Below, in pieces: positions 11,692 through 20,843 of a stretch of DNA of 64,000 nucleotides (the stretch's first letter is position 1; the number at the start of each line of letters is the position of its first letter). Made by a program: the position numbers and the translations under genes. Source of the stretch: Chrysaora quinquecirrha. Taxonomy: Eukaryota > Cnidaria > Scyphozoa > Semaeostomeae > Pelagiidae. The DNA lies in assembly GCA_014526335.1 (NCBI GenBank), contig JACTAT010000326.1:57721-121720 (forward strand), written 5' to 3'. The notes under the pieces were generated by a model. It did not search any database. It was not told where the DNA came from and saw only the letters and a program-made list of their open reading frames with translations.

Positions 11692-11892
11692 ATGGCGACT
11701 ACACTACGATACAAAGAAGCAAGAATATTTTTGCTTGAACAAGCTTTTAATGATGGCTTAACATCAACTTCATTGGTAAAATACAGTGATAAATATCGCA
11801 ATCTCGAAGATAAAACAGGGCTGGAAATCAAAGGTATTCAAAGATGGATAAACAATCGCAATATGGGCCTAGGCCGCTCTCTCAAAGCTTAG
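11692..11892 (+). CDS. Homeodomain-like small ORF (66 aa), probably transposon-derived
   Basis: The peptide has the spacing of a helix-turn-helix homeodomain: LLEQAF near residue 13, a second helix LVKYSDKYRNLEDKTGL, and a recognition helix DKTGLEIKGIQRWINNRN with the diagnostic W-x-NN/N-R-N ending. The usual WFQNRR is WINNRN here. Short basic tail, stop TAG at 11890. It is embedded in a repeat-rich region between two repeat copies, so a mobile-element DNA-binding protein is more likely than a host homeobox gene. Confidence 0.4.
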   Translation: MATTLRYKEARIFLLEQAFNDGLTSTSLVKYSDKYRNLEDKTGLEIKGIQRWINNRNMGLGRSLKA

Positions 11893-11999
11893 CTGCCCAC
11901 ATGGATACTGAAGACGACGATGACAAAGAAAACGAAGAGCAATCAGGGGGAAAACTTGAGGATAAAACAGACAATAAAATGTATCGAAAGCCACCCCCG

Positions 12000-12237
12000 T
12001 CAAAATGAATACAATTACGGATTCTGGGGATGCAAAACGCAGCTTGCGTAACTATAAAGATTCCGTACAAAGACCTGGGAAACAAAGAAAAAACAAGCAC
12101 ATTTAATTTTGTCTCCCGATAAATAAAATGATTCTTGAAAAAGGTATTGAAGTTCTGGTAACAGGCAAGGGTAAAGTGTTGGTTGATCTAAAGCTTCTTC
12201 GAGCCTGGCACAGCGTTTAATGGTCTGAACGAATGGA
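12000..12237. repeat. Repeat copy related to 26885-27190
   Basis: Shares with 26885-27190 the words GTCCCGTACAAA/TTCCGTACAAAGACC, GGCACATTTAATTTTGTCT/AGCACATTTAATTTTGTCT, CTTGTAACTGGCAAGGCTAT/CTGGTAACAGGCAAGGGTAA and GTTTCATTGTCTGAACGAAT/GTTTAATGGTCTGAACGAAT in the same order. Diverged copies of one element family; no coding assignment. Confidence 0.55.
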
Positions 12238-12259
12238 GAAAAGAGGCCACCTGTCAATA

Positions 12260-12605
12260 ATAGATCTGTTTCGGAAAAAAGTTGGGTGAAATCGCTTTAA
12301 GTATTGAGGGTCAAATTCCAGATGTGGTGCCTCAGGAATTTCACTATTACTAACCTCATTCCCATAAGCAGAAAGCAAGAACAAAAAAGTAGAGAATAAT
12401 TTGGGCTTCCAGTATACCAATATTTACTTCAAAGCAATAGTCACAATGCAACAAATGACGCAATCAACTCCAATTTCAAATTCATAAATTCCAAGTGGAG
12501 CCTTTATCCTTGACGAATCATCGTTGGTGGACGATGGCCTTAATAACATTGAAGAACCTGAGCCAGATATTGTGGAAGTAGAACAGGCTGGTGCGAGGAA
12601 AAGAG
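12260..12605 (+). repeat. Diverged repeat copy B (pair with 10629-10990)
   Basis: Second copy of the segment at 10629, with an internal deletion of about 30 bases and point changes. The frame reading DIVEVEQAGARKRAYEP near 12566-12618 is shared in part with copy A. Confidence 0.6.
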
Positions 12606-12736
12606 CATATGAACCATGAGTTAGTGAAAAGAAAAAGAATATTCAGGTATCGAAGTGAATGAGCAAACAGCGGCAGATATCATTGACATTTTAGGGGAAA
12701 AGGAGAAGCCGAATCCACAATCGTCAAAAAAAGTTT

Positions 12737-12905
12737 TCGCCAATGTCTCTAAATCTTAGTCCAAAATTGCTGCTGCCAAAGCTAGAGGATTCACCCCTTA
12801 TTCACAGAAAAAAATCGAAGAAGTGGATGGAATGGAGAAGCTGTATTGGGAGCTCTATAATGAAAAGGCAGAAGCATTGCGCAGGTACCCAAAATATCAC
12901 GGATG
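12737..12905 (+). pseudogene. Helical ORF segment of the same element family
   Basis: Reads through one internal stop (TAG at 12758) into AAKARGFTPYSQKKIEEVDG and then an amphipathic EKLYWELYNEKAEALRRYP, ending at TGA. This looks like a real protein segment from an element, but I do not recognise the family. Confidence 0.35.
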
Positions 12906-13709
12906 AAAAAAGTTGGGAATAGACGTGATCATCAATCCATCTGGCACATTATGGAAAGCGACCATTCTAAGAGAGTAAGTGTCCAAGTTGAAAAGAAAAA
13001 TGGACAAAATGAGCGAGACAGAGTCCAGCACAGATGTTCCAAAATTAAAAACAGTGGCTACAAACTAAGAGAGAATGATGGTTGCAAGAAATGCCATAGA
13101 GCTTTGAAACAATGAAATTGAGCGTATGAGAGAATATATTTCTTCGTCTGTAAGGAAGGAAGAAAGGTTGCAGATCTTAAAGGAGAATAAAAGAAAGAGA
13201 AGAGAAAACAAACAAGAACTATACTGAGTTTAAGAAGCCTAAGACTCTTAGGGAAAAAGCACTGCTGCAGAAAACGATCAGCTGAAAAGTTAGATGCCAA
13301 AAAAAGATCGAGGCTAAGTTTAGACAGGATAGCCCCCTTGAGTTACACGTTTTTTTATAAGAAACCGGTTTATAGGAAACCTAGAACTAGACTCCCTAAA
13401 AGTTAAGAAACTTCTAGAACTAGGAGGATGGAGTTAAGAATCTTTAGAAATTTTTGTGTCAGTTTTTCAACATACTGATTTCACATTTGTGGAGGAAGTA
13501 ATTAGTTCTCAAGCATTTCCCTGCGATTTCTCGCACCAGCGTGGCTAATTCCGCGCTAATTCTTGCATCTGTTGGCAATAATTTGTCCCACAGAAGGTGC
13601 CAAAAAGTCATTGAATCACACGTTTTAAGCTAAGCTGTGAGCGAGGAACATTAAATATTATTTCGCGTTGCTTCTGGTACTGTTAGGCCTAACCGCTCCG
13701 CTTGAATTC

Positions 13710-14100
13710 ATGGCAAGTAATAGAAAAAAACAAGAAACATTGTTCAACTTCGGTTATTCAAGGAAAACATCCCACCGAGGCGAGGCCCACAATCTTCCTG
13801 GCAAAATACCAAATTAAACTCAAAAGAGTACAACGGAAAAAGCAGATGAACAAATCTTCCTATCTGGGAGCATCATGCGCTGGCATTCAACACTGAGGGA
13901 AGGTCTCATTAAAACAGAGACCTCCAAATCATCATATGACGAAAAGTGGGGAAGATTTAAGCCAAACCGACGTTTCAACGTTGATCAGGTCCAAATGCCA
14001 TTTGCAGTTGATAGAAAAACGACATACGAGGTTCACGTTTCAAAAGAAGATCGAAGAAGCCACCGAACGTGGATCAGCACGCCTGTTCCAGGCCTTGTTT
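13710..14100 (+). pseudogene. pogo-type transposase, N-terminal half
   Basis: ATG at 13710 begins MASNRKKQETLFNFGYSRKT. After an internal stop near 13815 and a frame change, the frame reads WGRFKPNRRFNVDQVQMPF. The NVDQ aspartate (13983-13985) is the first catalytic acid of pogo-like DDE transposases, in which NxDQ is typical. The frame is broken at 14101 by the DIRS insertion. The C-terminal half is at 19815. Confidence 0.62.
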
Positions 14101-14513
14101 ATTTATAAATTCATAGCGATACGATGAATTTTAGTTAATTATTTGACGCCAAGCACCTCTCGCCCAGCTTGCGTTAAAGCCGGTTCTGTGTTCTGTAAAT
14201 ATGAAAATTAAGTATTGACATGTACAGGACGCGGAAACTTCAGCAGCTTTCACTCTGTTTACATTTCTGTGTGGTCCAAACACAGTAAATCTAAAATGGG
14301 CTCGTTATCCAATCGCAGTACGGCATTTAGTCAGCTGACGAACTTTGACCAATCATAGAGCAAATCTGAGTTTCGTGCTCCTCACATGTCAATCAAACCG
14401 ATACAAAAGAAACCTCCCAAATTTCACCATGCACTCGATCAGATTTCGCACGGAAAACACATAATCAGAGCTTCAGAATAATTTTGAACTTCAGAAAATT
14501 TTTTCATTGAATC

Positions 14514-15641
14514 ATGCCTAAGCAAAAAAGTTCCGCAGCTCGACGCAGTAAAAGAACAGCTACTGTTGCCAGCACCGCAAGTTCTCGTCCAAATCGAGCT
14601 GAAGAGCAAGGTCTACAAGAAGATGAGGGGATCGTGGAGAGCCAGAACGACGCTCACAACGCCCCAAGGGATAACGTTTCACCTCCTGGAATTCACTTAA
14701 ACAGAGACCAGATGGAAGAAATCCGTGGTATCATCTCAAAGACGGTTGAAGAGCAACTCTCAGCTGTTGCAAGCAAGGCTGCAAAAACCGCCGTCGATTT
14801 GGCTTTGGGGCAGAAGTCTACCACACCAACATTGGCGAGTTTAGAAAGCATAGGAGTGACATCTGTTCCCGGGCAAGCAAGCCAGAATATCACAGTGCAC
14901 GCCGTCGATGGTGGCTTCACACCAGAGATACCTCCGGCCTATGTGAAAGCAATTCAAAATGGTGAGTTTTTTGATCTTTCTAAGCTGTTGCCGGAAAATT
15001 TGCATCATCTTGCGGCTAACGAGCCTGATGGAAACTTGGCTGTGGTCATTGGTCCAAATTCTGAATTGAAGTTGACGAAGCGTGGTTCGCCTAAAAAGAT
15101 CCAGGACATGAACGACTGGACTAGCGCTTTTCTTGTATATACGAAAATCATTGTAGATAAGTTCCCAGCACGTGCTCGGGAACTTGTAGAATACTTAGAC
15201 ATAATTCGTTACGCTGCAAAATATCATAGTTCGTTAGCTTGGTTGCTCTATGATTATAAATTTCGATATAAAGCTGCTAATGATAAATCCCTTTCGTGGG
15301 GGCTCATTGACCAGCAGTTGTGGATGCGCGTATTCACTGTAAATCAAACGCAGTTAATTAAAGATTATAATATTTTTAACAATGGACCCTTTAGTATTAA
15401 CGAGGGAGTTGGGGCTAGAAGGGTCGGAACATGCCGCAACTTCAATCGGGCCGTTGCCTGCCATTTTACCCCCTGCCGCTTCCGCCACGTGTGCAGCCGT
15501 TTTGGCTGTGGAGGATCCCATCCCGCACTGGAGTGCCCCCTTGGAGGGCATAGTACCACCTCAGCCAGCTCTGTCGGTTCCAGGACCGAATCCCGTACCG
15601 AATCTCGCACCGAATCTAATAGACGCAGCAATCGTAAATGA
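14514..15641 (+). CDS. DIRS gag-like protein (375 aa)
   Basis: Open from ATG at 14514. The N-terminus is basic and Ser/Thr-rich, followed by a helical region and a central globular part (residues ~130-290). The C-terminus has a Cys/His-rich segment (CRNFNRAVACHFTPCRFRHV, then C-x4-C and HPALEC), a zinc-finger type usual for DIRS nucleocapsids, and ends in a Ser/Arg/Thr-Glu repeat tail. It presumably packages element RNA. Its last 260 bases overlap the RT ORF in another frame. The frame is intact, unlike the recombinase. Confidence 0.75.
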   Translation: MPKQKSSAARRSKRTATVASTASSRPNRAEEQGLQEDEGIVESQNDAHNAPRDNVSPPGIHLNRDQMEEIRGIISKTVEEQLSAVASKAAKTAVDLALGQKSTTPTLASLESIGVTSVPGQASQNITVHAVDGGFTPEIPPAYVKAIQNGEFFDLSKLLPENLHHLAANEPDGNLAVVIGPNSELKLTKRGSPKKIQDMNDWTSAFLVYTKIIVDKFPARARELVEYLDIIRYAAKYHSSLAWLLYDYKFRYKAANDKSLSWGLIDQQLWMRVFTVNQTQLIKDYNIFNNGPFSINEGVGARRVGTCRNFNRAVACHFTPCRFRHVCSRFGCGGSHPALECPLGGHSTTSASSVGSRTESRTESRTESNRRSNRK

Positions 15642-17274
15642 GTGTAATTATCAGCGTATCGATAGTAATGTAGTTAGAACACCGGTTAATGTAACTTTTC
15701 TTAAAGATTCTTTGCTCGGTCATCCAGACCCGTTTTTTGTTAGTAACTTGTGTAATCAGTTAACGTATGGTGCTCGTATCGGGTATGAGGGCCCAAGGTT
15801 ACCGAAGGCATCACGCAATTTGCCTACTGCTTTCCTTCAGCCCGACATTGTGTCACATAATATTGCCCAAGAAGTGAAATTAGGGCGTACAGCGGGTCCT
15901 TTTGAGTCACCCCCTTTTCCTAATTTTCAGGTGTCACCTATAGGTCTTGTCCCTAAGAAGAACTCGGACAAGTATCGCACTATATTTCATTTATCCTATC
16001 CACGGTCTGGTAGTTCAATAAACTCAAATATCGATAAGGAGTCCTATTCTTTGAGCTATGTTACAATTGATGACGCCATATCTGCTATTATTAACCTTGG
16101 GAGGGACTGCCAAATGGCAAAAACGGACATTGAATCTGCTTTCCGGCAATTTCCAGTCCATCCAGATGACTGGGAACTATTAGGAATGAAATGGGATGGA
16201 AAATATTACTATGACAAAGTGCTGCCTTTTGGCCTACGTAGCGCCCCTTTTCTGTTTAACCAACTTTCTGATGCCTTGGAATGGATCCTAGTTAACAAAT
16301 GTGGGATATCTTTCGTCACCCATCTGCTAGATGATTTTCTCATTATCGAACCCGACAGCGCACCCCCAACCTCACTTTCTAATTGTCAGTTGAGTCTGTC
16401 TAGTATGCTCTTAGCCTTTAAACAACTTGGAATTCCTCTTGCACCCAGTAAGACACAGGGTCCCTCTACAGAGTTAGAATTCCTCGGCATTATTCTTGAT
16501 TCTCATAACATGCAAGCGCGCCTGCCGGACGATAAGGTCGCCAGACTGAAAGAGGAACTAGCCCTATGGACGTCCAAACGCTCAGCTAAACTAAAGCAGT
16601 TACAGTCACTCATAGGCTATCTTAACTTTGCCTGCAAAGTAATAGCCCCTGGGCGCGTATTCCTTCAGCGCATTATTCATCTAACCGTGGGCGTTTCCCA
16701 ACCCCATCATCACATTAGGCTTAACGGGGAGTTCTTTAAGGACATTGAAATGTGGAAGACCTTCGTGGAAAGCTGGAATGGGACAAGTTTCTTCCTGAAT
16801 ACCGTCTGGGAAAGCTCCGACACCCTCCAACTATACACGGATGCCTCCGGCTCGCAAGGATATGGGGGTATATGTCAGACTCAATGGTTTCAGGGGCCTT
16901 GGAGGGCACATCAAACTTTAGGCACCCCGGGTATTAGCATAGCATGGCAGGAATTGTTAGCTATTGTAGTTGCTTGCGCTATTTGGGGCAATTCATGGTC
17001 ACGTAAAAGGGTTATTCTCAACTGCGATAACATAGCTGTGGTGCATGTTATAAATACAAAGCGCTCCAAATGCCCGAGGATTATGCAACTTCTGCGTAAG
17101 CTAACACTAATTTCTATGCAGCATAACTTTTATGTTAAGGCCGCACACATTGCAGGATCAACAAACGAAATAGCTGATTCACTATCTCGTTTTCAGGTTC
17201 AACGCTTTCGCCACTTAGCCCCATGGGCCGATCAATCTCCGCAGAAACTTCCCATGGACATCTTGCAACTATGA
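15382..17274 (+). CDS. DIRS reverse transcriptase / RNase H (630 aa)
   Basis: RT palm motifs are visible: MAKTDIESAFRQFPVHPDDW (first catalytic Asp), PFGLRSAPFLFNQL, and the catalytic HLLDDFLII around residues 313-321. RNase H follows, with YTDASGSQGYGG near residue 485, a WQELLAI glutamate and NCDNIAVV, ending with IADSLSRFQ. These make the cDNA and degrade the RNA template. The first ~80 codons overlap gag and may not be translated from this ATG; the true start is uncertain. The stop TGA overlaps the recombinase ATG in an ATGA arrangement (17271-17274). Confidence 0.85.
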   Translation: MDPLVLTRELGLEGSEHAATSIGPLPAILPPAASATCAAVLAVEDPIPHWSAPLEGIVPPQPALSVPGPNPVPNLAPNLIDAAIVNECNYQRIDSNVVRTPVNVTFLKDSLLGHPDPFFVSNLCNQLTYGARIGYEGPRLPKASRNLPTAFLQPDIVSHNIAQEVKLGRTAGPFESPPFPNFQVSPIGLVPKKNSDKYRTIFHLSYPRSGSSINSNIDKESYSLSYVTIDDAISAIINLGRDCQMAKTDIESAFRQFPVHPDDWELLGMKWDGKYYYDKVLPFGLRSAPFLFNQLSDALEWILVNKCGISFVTHLLDDFLIIEPDSAPPTSLSNCQLSLSSMLLAFKQLGIPLAPSKTQGPSTELEFLGIILDSHNMQARLPDDKVARLKEELALWTSKRSAKLKQLQSLIGYLNFACKVIAPGRVFLQRIIHLTVGVSQPHHHIRLNGEFFKDIEMWKTFVESWNGTSFFLNTVWESSDTLQLYTDASGSQGYGGICQTQWFQGPWRAHQTLGTPGISIAWQELLAIVVACAIWGNSWSRKRVILNCDNIAVVHVINTKRSKCPRIMQLLRKLTLISMQHNFYVKAAHIAGSTNEIADSLSRFQVQRFRHLAPWADQSPQKLPMDILQL

Positions 17275-18195
17275 ACCGCGATCTCAATTTATACCTCTCG
17301 AATTCATTGGCTTCAAACACTAAAAAATCATACAGCGCAGGTGAAAAGCAGTTTCTTAACTTCTGTTTTGGTTTTAAACTTCATGAGCTAGGCCCAATAT
17401 TACCCGCCAGCGAGGCAGTGCTGTGTTATTTTGCCGTTTTCCTAGCCAAATCCGTGAAACATGCCACCATCAAAAGCTACCTTTTTGCTGTCAAACATCT
17501 GCATCTGGAAAATAGCTTTAACCTGGATCTGGGAAAATGTCTTCGCTTACAATACGTACTTAGGGGTATCAAAAGATATCAGGGAAAATCTAGCAAAATA
17601 AGACGCCCCATTACAATCGATCATCTGAAGTTGTTCTTTCATCTCCTTCAACCAAACATTACTGGTAACTTTGACAGCATCATGCTGTGGGCCGCCATCT
17701 GTCTGGCATTCTTTGGTTTCTTGCGTATAAGTGAATTTACCTGTACTCAGCCCTCGATTCACAAAAGAACTTGTCATTTTCGGATATTCAATTGCTTCCA
17801 ACACCGAATAACCCTGCCCTTTTGAAGATTAATCTCAAGTCTTCAAAGACGGACCCATTTAGAAAAGGGTAACGCTCACAATAGGAAAGACAGACAATGA
17901 GGTCTGTGCTGTTCAGGCCGTTCAAAGATATCTTCTTATTTCTCCGTATCAAGAAGGACCATTTTTTCGATATAAAACGGGCTCTCCTCTTTCAAGAACC
18001 TCTTTCACTCAAGATATCAGAGCATTATTATCCAAAAGCGGTCTTTCGTCATCTGAGTTTGCCGGTCACAGCTTTAGGATTGGTGCGGCCACCTCTGCCG
18101 CCGCGGCACAAATGCCCTCATGGCTAATAAAGACCCTTGGCCGCTGGACCTCCGACTGCTATGAACGCTACGTGAGAACCCCGATTCAGTGCTAA
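17271..18195 (+). pseudogene. DIRS tyrosine recombinase, frameshifted
   Basis: Lambda-integrase-like recombinase that would integrate the circular cDNA. The SAM-like N-terminal domain reads SNTKKSYSAGEKQFLNFCF and continues to the first catalytic Arg in FFGFLRISEFT (about 17724). Two single-base frame changes follow, near 17775-17785 and near 17868. The C-terminal catalytic residues are still readable: the HSFRIGAATSAA box (His 18067-18069, Arg 18076-18078) and LGRWTSDCYERYV with the nucleophilic Tyr at 18160-18162. Stop TAA 18193-18195. A 5' extension to ATG 17223 is possible, but the ATGA overlap at 17271 favours the later start. Confidence 0.75.
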
Positions 18196-18646
18196 TATCG
18201 GCATCAAGAAAATTGATCCAAGGCCATTAATTCCTAGCTTCGTCTATGGGGATTACACGGAGTGTAATTTGTGGCAGCAAGTGCTCCCTTTCCCAAGTTT
18301 CACACTTTTCTTCCCATAGACTTTGCCTTTTATATGGGCGCCGAGTACTTAGGGGCCTCACATCCCCCTCTGGTACTCGCCGGCCTCTAAGCGTACCAAA
18401 GCTTTGGGGTATTACACCCCCCAATGTCTTTACGCTTAGCTAACACGTATAAAAAGAACTTATGTTTTGCATAATCTCATTCATCCCAGTGCGCGAAATC
18501 TTCGCACTGGATGGGATTATGGGAAACAAAACGGGGGGGAAAGCTTCTTGCCACGAGCCACTTCCGTGTACTCCCACAAATCGTTGTTGTTTATTCTTGT
18601 TTTATCTGTTCTGGTATTCAGAATTCTGCGCGGCGAACAATAATTA
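18196..18646 (+). other. DIRS 3' non-coding region
   Basis: Follows the recombinase stop and contains no ORF of note. It includes a hairpin at 18482-18514 and short C/G-rich blocks. In DIRS elements this area usually carries repeats complementary to the termini; I did not find such complementarity to the 14101 end by eye. Confidence 0.45.
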
Positions 18647-19509
18647 ATTTATAAATTCATAGCGATACGATGAATTTTAGTTAATTATTTGACGCCAAGC
18701 ACCTCTCGCCCAGCTTGCGTTAAAGCCGGTTCTGTGTTCTGTAAATATGAAAATTAAGTATTGACATGTACAGGACGCGGAAACTTCAGCAGCTTTCACT
18801 CTGTTTACATTTCTGTGTGGTCCAAACACAGTAAATCTAAAATGGGCTCGTTATCCAATCGCAGTACGGCATTTAGTCAGCTGACGAACTTTGACCAATC
18901 ATAGAGCAAATCTGAGTTTCGTGCTCCTCACATGTCAATCAAACCGATACAAAAGAAACCTCCCAAATTTCACCATGCACTCGATCAGATTTCGCACGGA
19001 AAACACATAATCAGAGCTTCAGAATAATTTTGAACTTGCCTAAGCAAAAAGTTCCGCAGCTCGACGCAGTAAAAGAACAGCTACTGTTTCGTGGAGAGCC
19101 AGAACGACGCTCACAACGCCCCAAGGGATAACGTTTCACCTCCTGGAATTCACTTAAACAGAGACCAGATGGAAGAAATCCGTGGTATCTTTAAAGACGG
19201 TTGAAGAGCAACTCTCAGCTGTTGCAAGCAAGGCTGCAAAAACCGCCGTCGATTTGGCTTTGGGGCAGAAGTCTACCACACCAACATTGGCGAGTTTAGA
19301 AAGCATAGGAGTGACATCTGTTCCCGGGCAAGCAAGCCAGAATATCACAGTGCACGCCGTCGATGGTGGCTTCACACCAGAGATACCTCCGGCCTATGTG
19401 AAAGCAATTCAAAATGGTGAGTTTTTTGATCTTTCTAAGCTGTTGCCGGAAAATTTGCATCATCTTGCGGCTAAGAGCTTCAGAATAATTTTGAACTTCA
19501 GAAAATTTT
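18647..19509 (+). mobile_element. Second, deletion-riddled partial copy of the DIRS 5' end
   Basis: Repeats 14101-15018 (5' non-coding region plus the first third of gag) with no visible substitutions but with clean internal deletions: the bases corresponding to 14492-14513, about 64 bases after 14566, and a few bases at 14730. After GCGGCTAA it jumps at the shared word GAGC back to the block GAGCTTCAGAATAATTTTGA (19475-19509), which is normally at 14467-14502. The pattern of identity plus deletions at short matches points to reverse-transcriptase template switching. The sequence at 19510-19545 could still belong to it. Confidence 0.7.
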
Positions 19510-19814
19510 TCCCACCCACCCCCAAATTCCCAGTGCGGCTACTTCTCCAACTCACATGACGGAGCTGGTATTTTAATTCAGGCTGGACTATTCTATTTTC
19601 TTTATTTTACACGTATGTTATCATCTGCTTGATTTTATATTATAATTAAGGTATGCATGATTGAGCTAATTCTGGACATTATGAGGAACTTTGCAATTCG
19701 TAGTGCTTTTTTAATATAATTTTTTCTGTGTTTCAGTTAGATTATGATATGATAGCCTGTCTTGTTTCAGTTGTTTTATGACATGATAAATTTGAAGTGG
19801 TTCTCCGCTATGAA
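19510..19814. other. Junction region between DIRS copy and transposase C-half
   Basis: AT-rich, no ORF. The TTTCAG words around 19732 and 19767 could be the end of an ancestral transposase intron. The exact DIRS right border within 19510-19560 is not resolvable by eye. Confidence 0.3.
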
Positions 19815-20626
19815 TCTGGCAAGCAAACGCTTGGGCAAATATAGATTTCAGCATTGAATGGGTGGAGAAAACTCTCAAGCCAGCTGTAAAAGACGACAAA
19901 AAACAGCGAATTTCTGCTGTTTTGCGACAATTTAAGTGCCCAAACAAACGAATTGTTTCTTAGCAAAGTAAGATCATTAAATGGTGTTGTTTGGTTTGGC
20001 GTGCTAGGAGCAACTGACATTTGGCAGCCCGTTGATTGTGGCTTTTGGAGTATGTTGAAGTCAATGGTAAGAACCGTTCAAGACGAATGGCTTGAAGATG
20101 AAGAAAACATTGATCTGTGGCTAGGAAACTCAGACAAGAAGCTTGATACAATCGATTGTCTAGCGAGGCGTATGCAGCTTCTCGATACCGTTGCTTTGAA
20201 AAAACTGGCTGTCTGATGACTGCTGATGGTTCAGATGATAAGAAAATTCAACCTGAAGGCCTCCCTGGGTATGTTACTATTCCGCCTTTACCTGGAATTT
20301 CATCTCAAGCAATGGACTGCACACCGCCTGAGTCTGCTCCAGCTCCTGATGATGTTCAAGAGCAAGAAGAAACGGAAGCGCCACAAGAAGAGAATGGTGA
20401 AGATGCACCAGAAGATGAGAGAATCGACGAGGAAAAAGACAGAGTGTACGCCGACAAAGACCCCATGGTTAAGAAAAAGATACGCGCTTTCTATGACAAA
20501 TGACACACTGGAACCATTACCTGGTTTAACGTAAAATTCAACCAATACCGTATCCTTTTCGAAGATGAAAGTGAAGATTACATAACGATAAATGAAATTA
20601 ACGATGTGGACACAATATTACTTTAG
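19815..20626 (+). pseudogene. pogo-type transposase, C-terminal half with Tudor/chromo-like tail
   Basis: Reads NAWANIDFSIEWVEKTLKPA, then with a one-base shift the catalytic CDN (Asp 19926-19928) and GVVWFGVLGATDIWQPVDCG, the third-acid region of this DDE family. Further on, after a frame change near 20200, are GCLMTADGSDDKKIQPEGLP and an acidic linker. After a nonsense codon TGA at 20501-20503 the frame continues for 40 codons as WFNVKFNQYRILFEDESEDY and ends at TAG 20624-20626. That last part has the beta-barrel pattern of a Tudor/SGF29-like or chromo-like reader. It is on the same strand as the N-half at 13710. Confidence 0.65.
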
Positions 20627-20843
20627 TTTTAACTCAAATTGAAGATTTTTCTTTGTATTGTAGCACTAATACAATAATACTAATAATTTGCTTGCCATAT
20701 TCACGATTGTTATCGTTTTGACTGCAATTTATTTCCATTAAATCAAGAAACTGCTAAGAAACTTTTAGAACGATAATTGGGCCAAAAATTAGGAAACTTT
20801 TAGTACTAGGCCCCGAGCCAGGTTTCTTATAAAAAAACGTGTA

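Larger units (their letters stand above)
14101..18646 (+). mobile_element. DIRS-type tyrosine-recombinase retrotransposon, nearly complete
   Basis: Carries three ORFs in the DIRS order: gag-like (14514-15641), reverse transcriptase/RNase H (15382-17274) and tyrosine recombinase (17271-18195, frameshifted). There is no integrase and no LTR, as expected for this class, which inserts a circular DNA by recombinase. The first ~390 bases (14101-14490) are repeated without visible differences at 18647-19036. A bulged hairpin (CATCCCAGTGCG ... CGCACTGGATGG, 18482-18514) lies in the 3' region and may be part of the terminal recombination structure. The near-identity of the repeat implies recent activity; the recombinase frameshifts make this copy inactive. 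Confidence 0.82.
13346..20841 (+). mobile_element. pogo-type DDE transposon, split by a DIRS retrotransposon
   Basis: Ends are perfect inverted repeats of at least 21 bp starting CACGTTTTTTTATAAG, each flanked by the dinucleotide TA (13344-13345 and 20842-20843), the target duplication of the Tc1/mariner/pogo superfamily. It encodes one transposase in two halves (13710-14100 and 19815-20626), interrupted by a DIRS element and its partial second copy (14101 to about 19542). Without that insert the element would be about 2.1 kb. The 401-bp and 299-bp MITEs at 33262 and 39131 share its terminal sequence and TA duplication, so this family is a plausible source of their mobilisation. The two halves contain stops and frameshifts, so this copy is dead. 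Confidence 0.78.

Noticed and set aside
11692..11892. Host homeobox gene
   Set aside because: Only a 66-codon ORF, non-canonical WINNRN helix and a repeat-only neighbourhood; kept as a transposon-derived ORF instead.
15365..15631. - strand ORFs opposite the DIRS gag/RT overlap
   Set aside because: Shadows of two real overlapping + strand frames.
18647..19036. Long terminal repeats of a conventional LTR retrotransposon around the DIRS element
   Set aside because: The element encodes a tyrosine recombinase and no integrase, the repeat runs on into gag, and no TG...CA ends are present.
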